Positions 12,738-12,743 of a stretch of 12,743 nt of DNA are shown piece by piece. The notes below the pieces were generated by a model. That model was given only the letters and a program-made list of their open reading frames with translations, was not told the DNA's origin and ran no database searches. Positions within the stretch are counted from its first letter, which is position 1; each line of letters begins with the position of its first letter. This DNA is from Pyrolobus sp964613695 (GTDB lineage Archaea; Thermoproteota; Thermoprotei_A; Sulfolobales; Pyrodictiaceae). A program made the translations under genes and the position numbers. The DNA is taken from NCBI GenBank assembly GCA_964613695.1, contig CAZTIR010000038.1, positions 1 through 12,743 on the forward strand. Reading direction: 5' to 3'.

Positions 12738-12743
12738 CACAAC

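Noticed and set aside
1..12743. Mobile elements, CRISPR arrays, prophage or defence islands
   Set aside because: No transposase, integrase or repeat-spacer pattern was seen; gene content is housekeeping and base composition looks uniform apart from the 11634-11790 stems.

Overview
The window looks like a chromosomal segment of a hyperthermophilic crenarchaeon. An order such as Desulfurococcales/Pyrodictiaceae is my guess from overall impression, not a database match. The support is archaea-only gene content (Alba chromatin protein, ribosomal protein S30e, the GatD/GatE Glu-tRNA(Gln) amidotransferase, a double-thioredoxin protein disulfide oxidoreductase, AlaX), TATA-box promoters 25-30 nt upstream of short leaders, strong Shine-Dalgarno motifs inside operons, many GTG/TTG starts, and high Glu/Arg/Lys/Val content with AGG/AGA arginine codons. 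There is no mobile element, CRISPR array or prophage; coding is dense and housekeeping.

Layout. 1-165: 3' end of an upstream gene, possibly an NAD(P)H-hydrate dehydratase C-terminus. 211-504: alba. 510-751: a small coding-like region readable only through a -1 shift at U UUU UUA. 789-950: a short S30e gene. 1000-5124: gatD, an Asp/Glu-racemase-family gene, then gatE overlapping it. 5176-5243: a well-formed C/D box sRNA between gatE and the convergent PDO gene. 5241-5966 (-): PDO. 5967-6146: a divergent regulatory region with repeats. 6147-7399 (+): a cysteine-bearing HTH regulator translationally coupled to a ThiI-like gene with a degenerate PP-loop. 7396-9693 (-): three tightly packed genes, two unknown proteins and a PPP-family protein phosphatase. 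9722-10392 (+): a possible 40-aa ORF coupled to a flavin-reductase-like gene. 10438-10848 (+): a coiled-coil protein with a Cys/His cluster. 10838-11566 (-): a purine-nucleoside/MTA phosphorylase. 11588-11858: a GC-rich, strongly structured intergenic region that may encode an RNA. 11859-12587: alaX. 12650-12737: tRNA-Ser(UGA) with encoded CCA.

The common theme is translation and RNA quality: Gln-tRNA formation (GatDE), a guide sRNA, a ThiI/THUMP RNA-binding protein, editing of mischarged tRNA(Ala) (AlaX) and a tRNA. A redox theme sits beside it: PDO faces a regulator carrying a CxxC motif. The points most worth a second look are the apparent -1 frameshift gene after alba, the racemase lacking its first catalytic cysteine inside gatDE, the ThiI homologue without SGGxDS, the C/D sRNA, and the repeats between the PDO and regulator genes.
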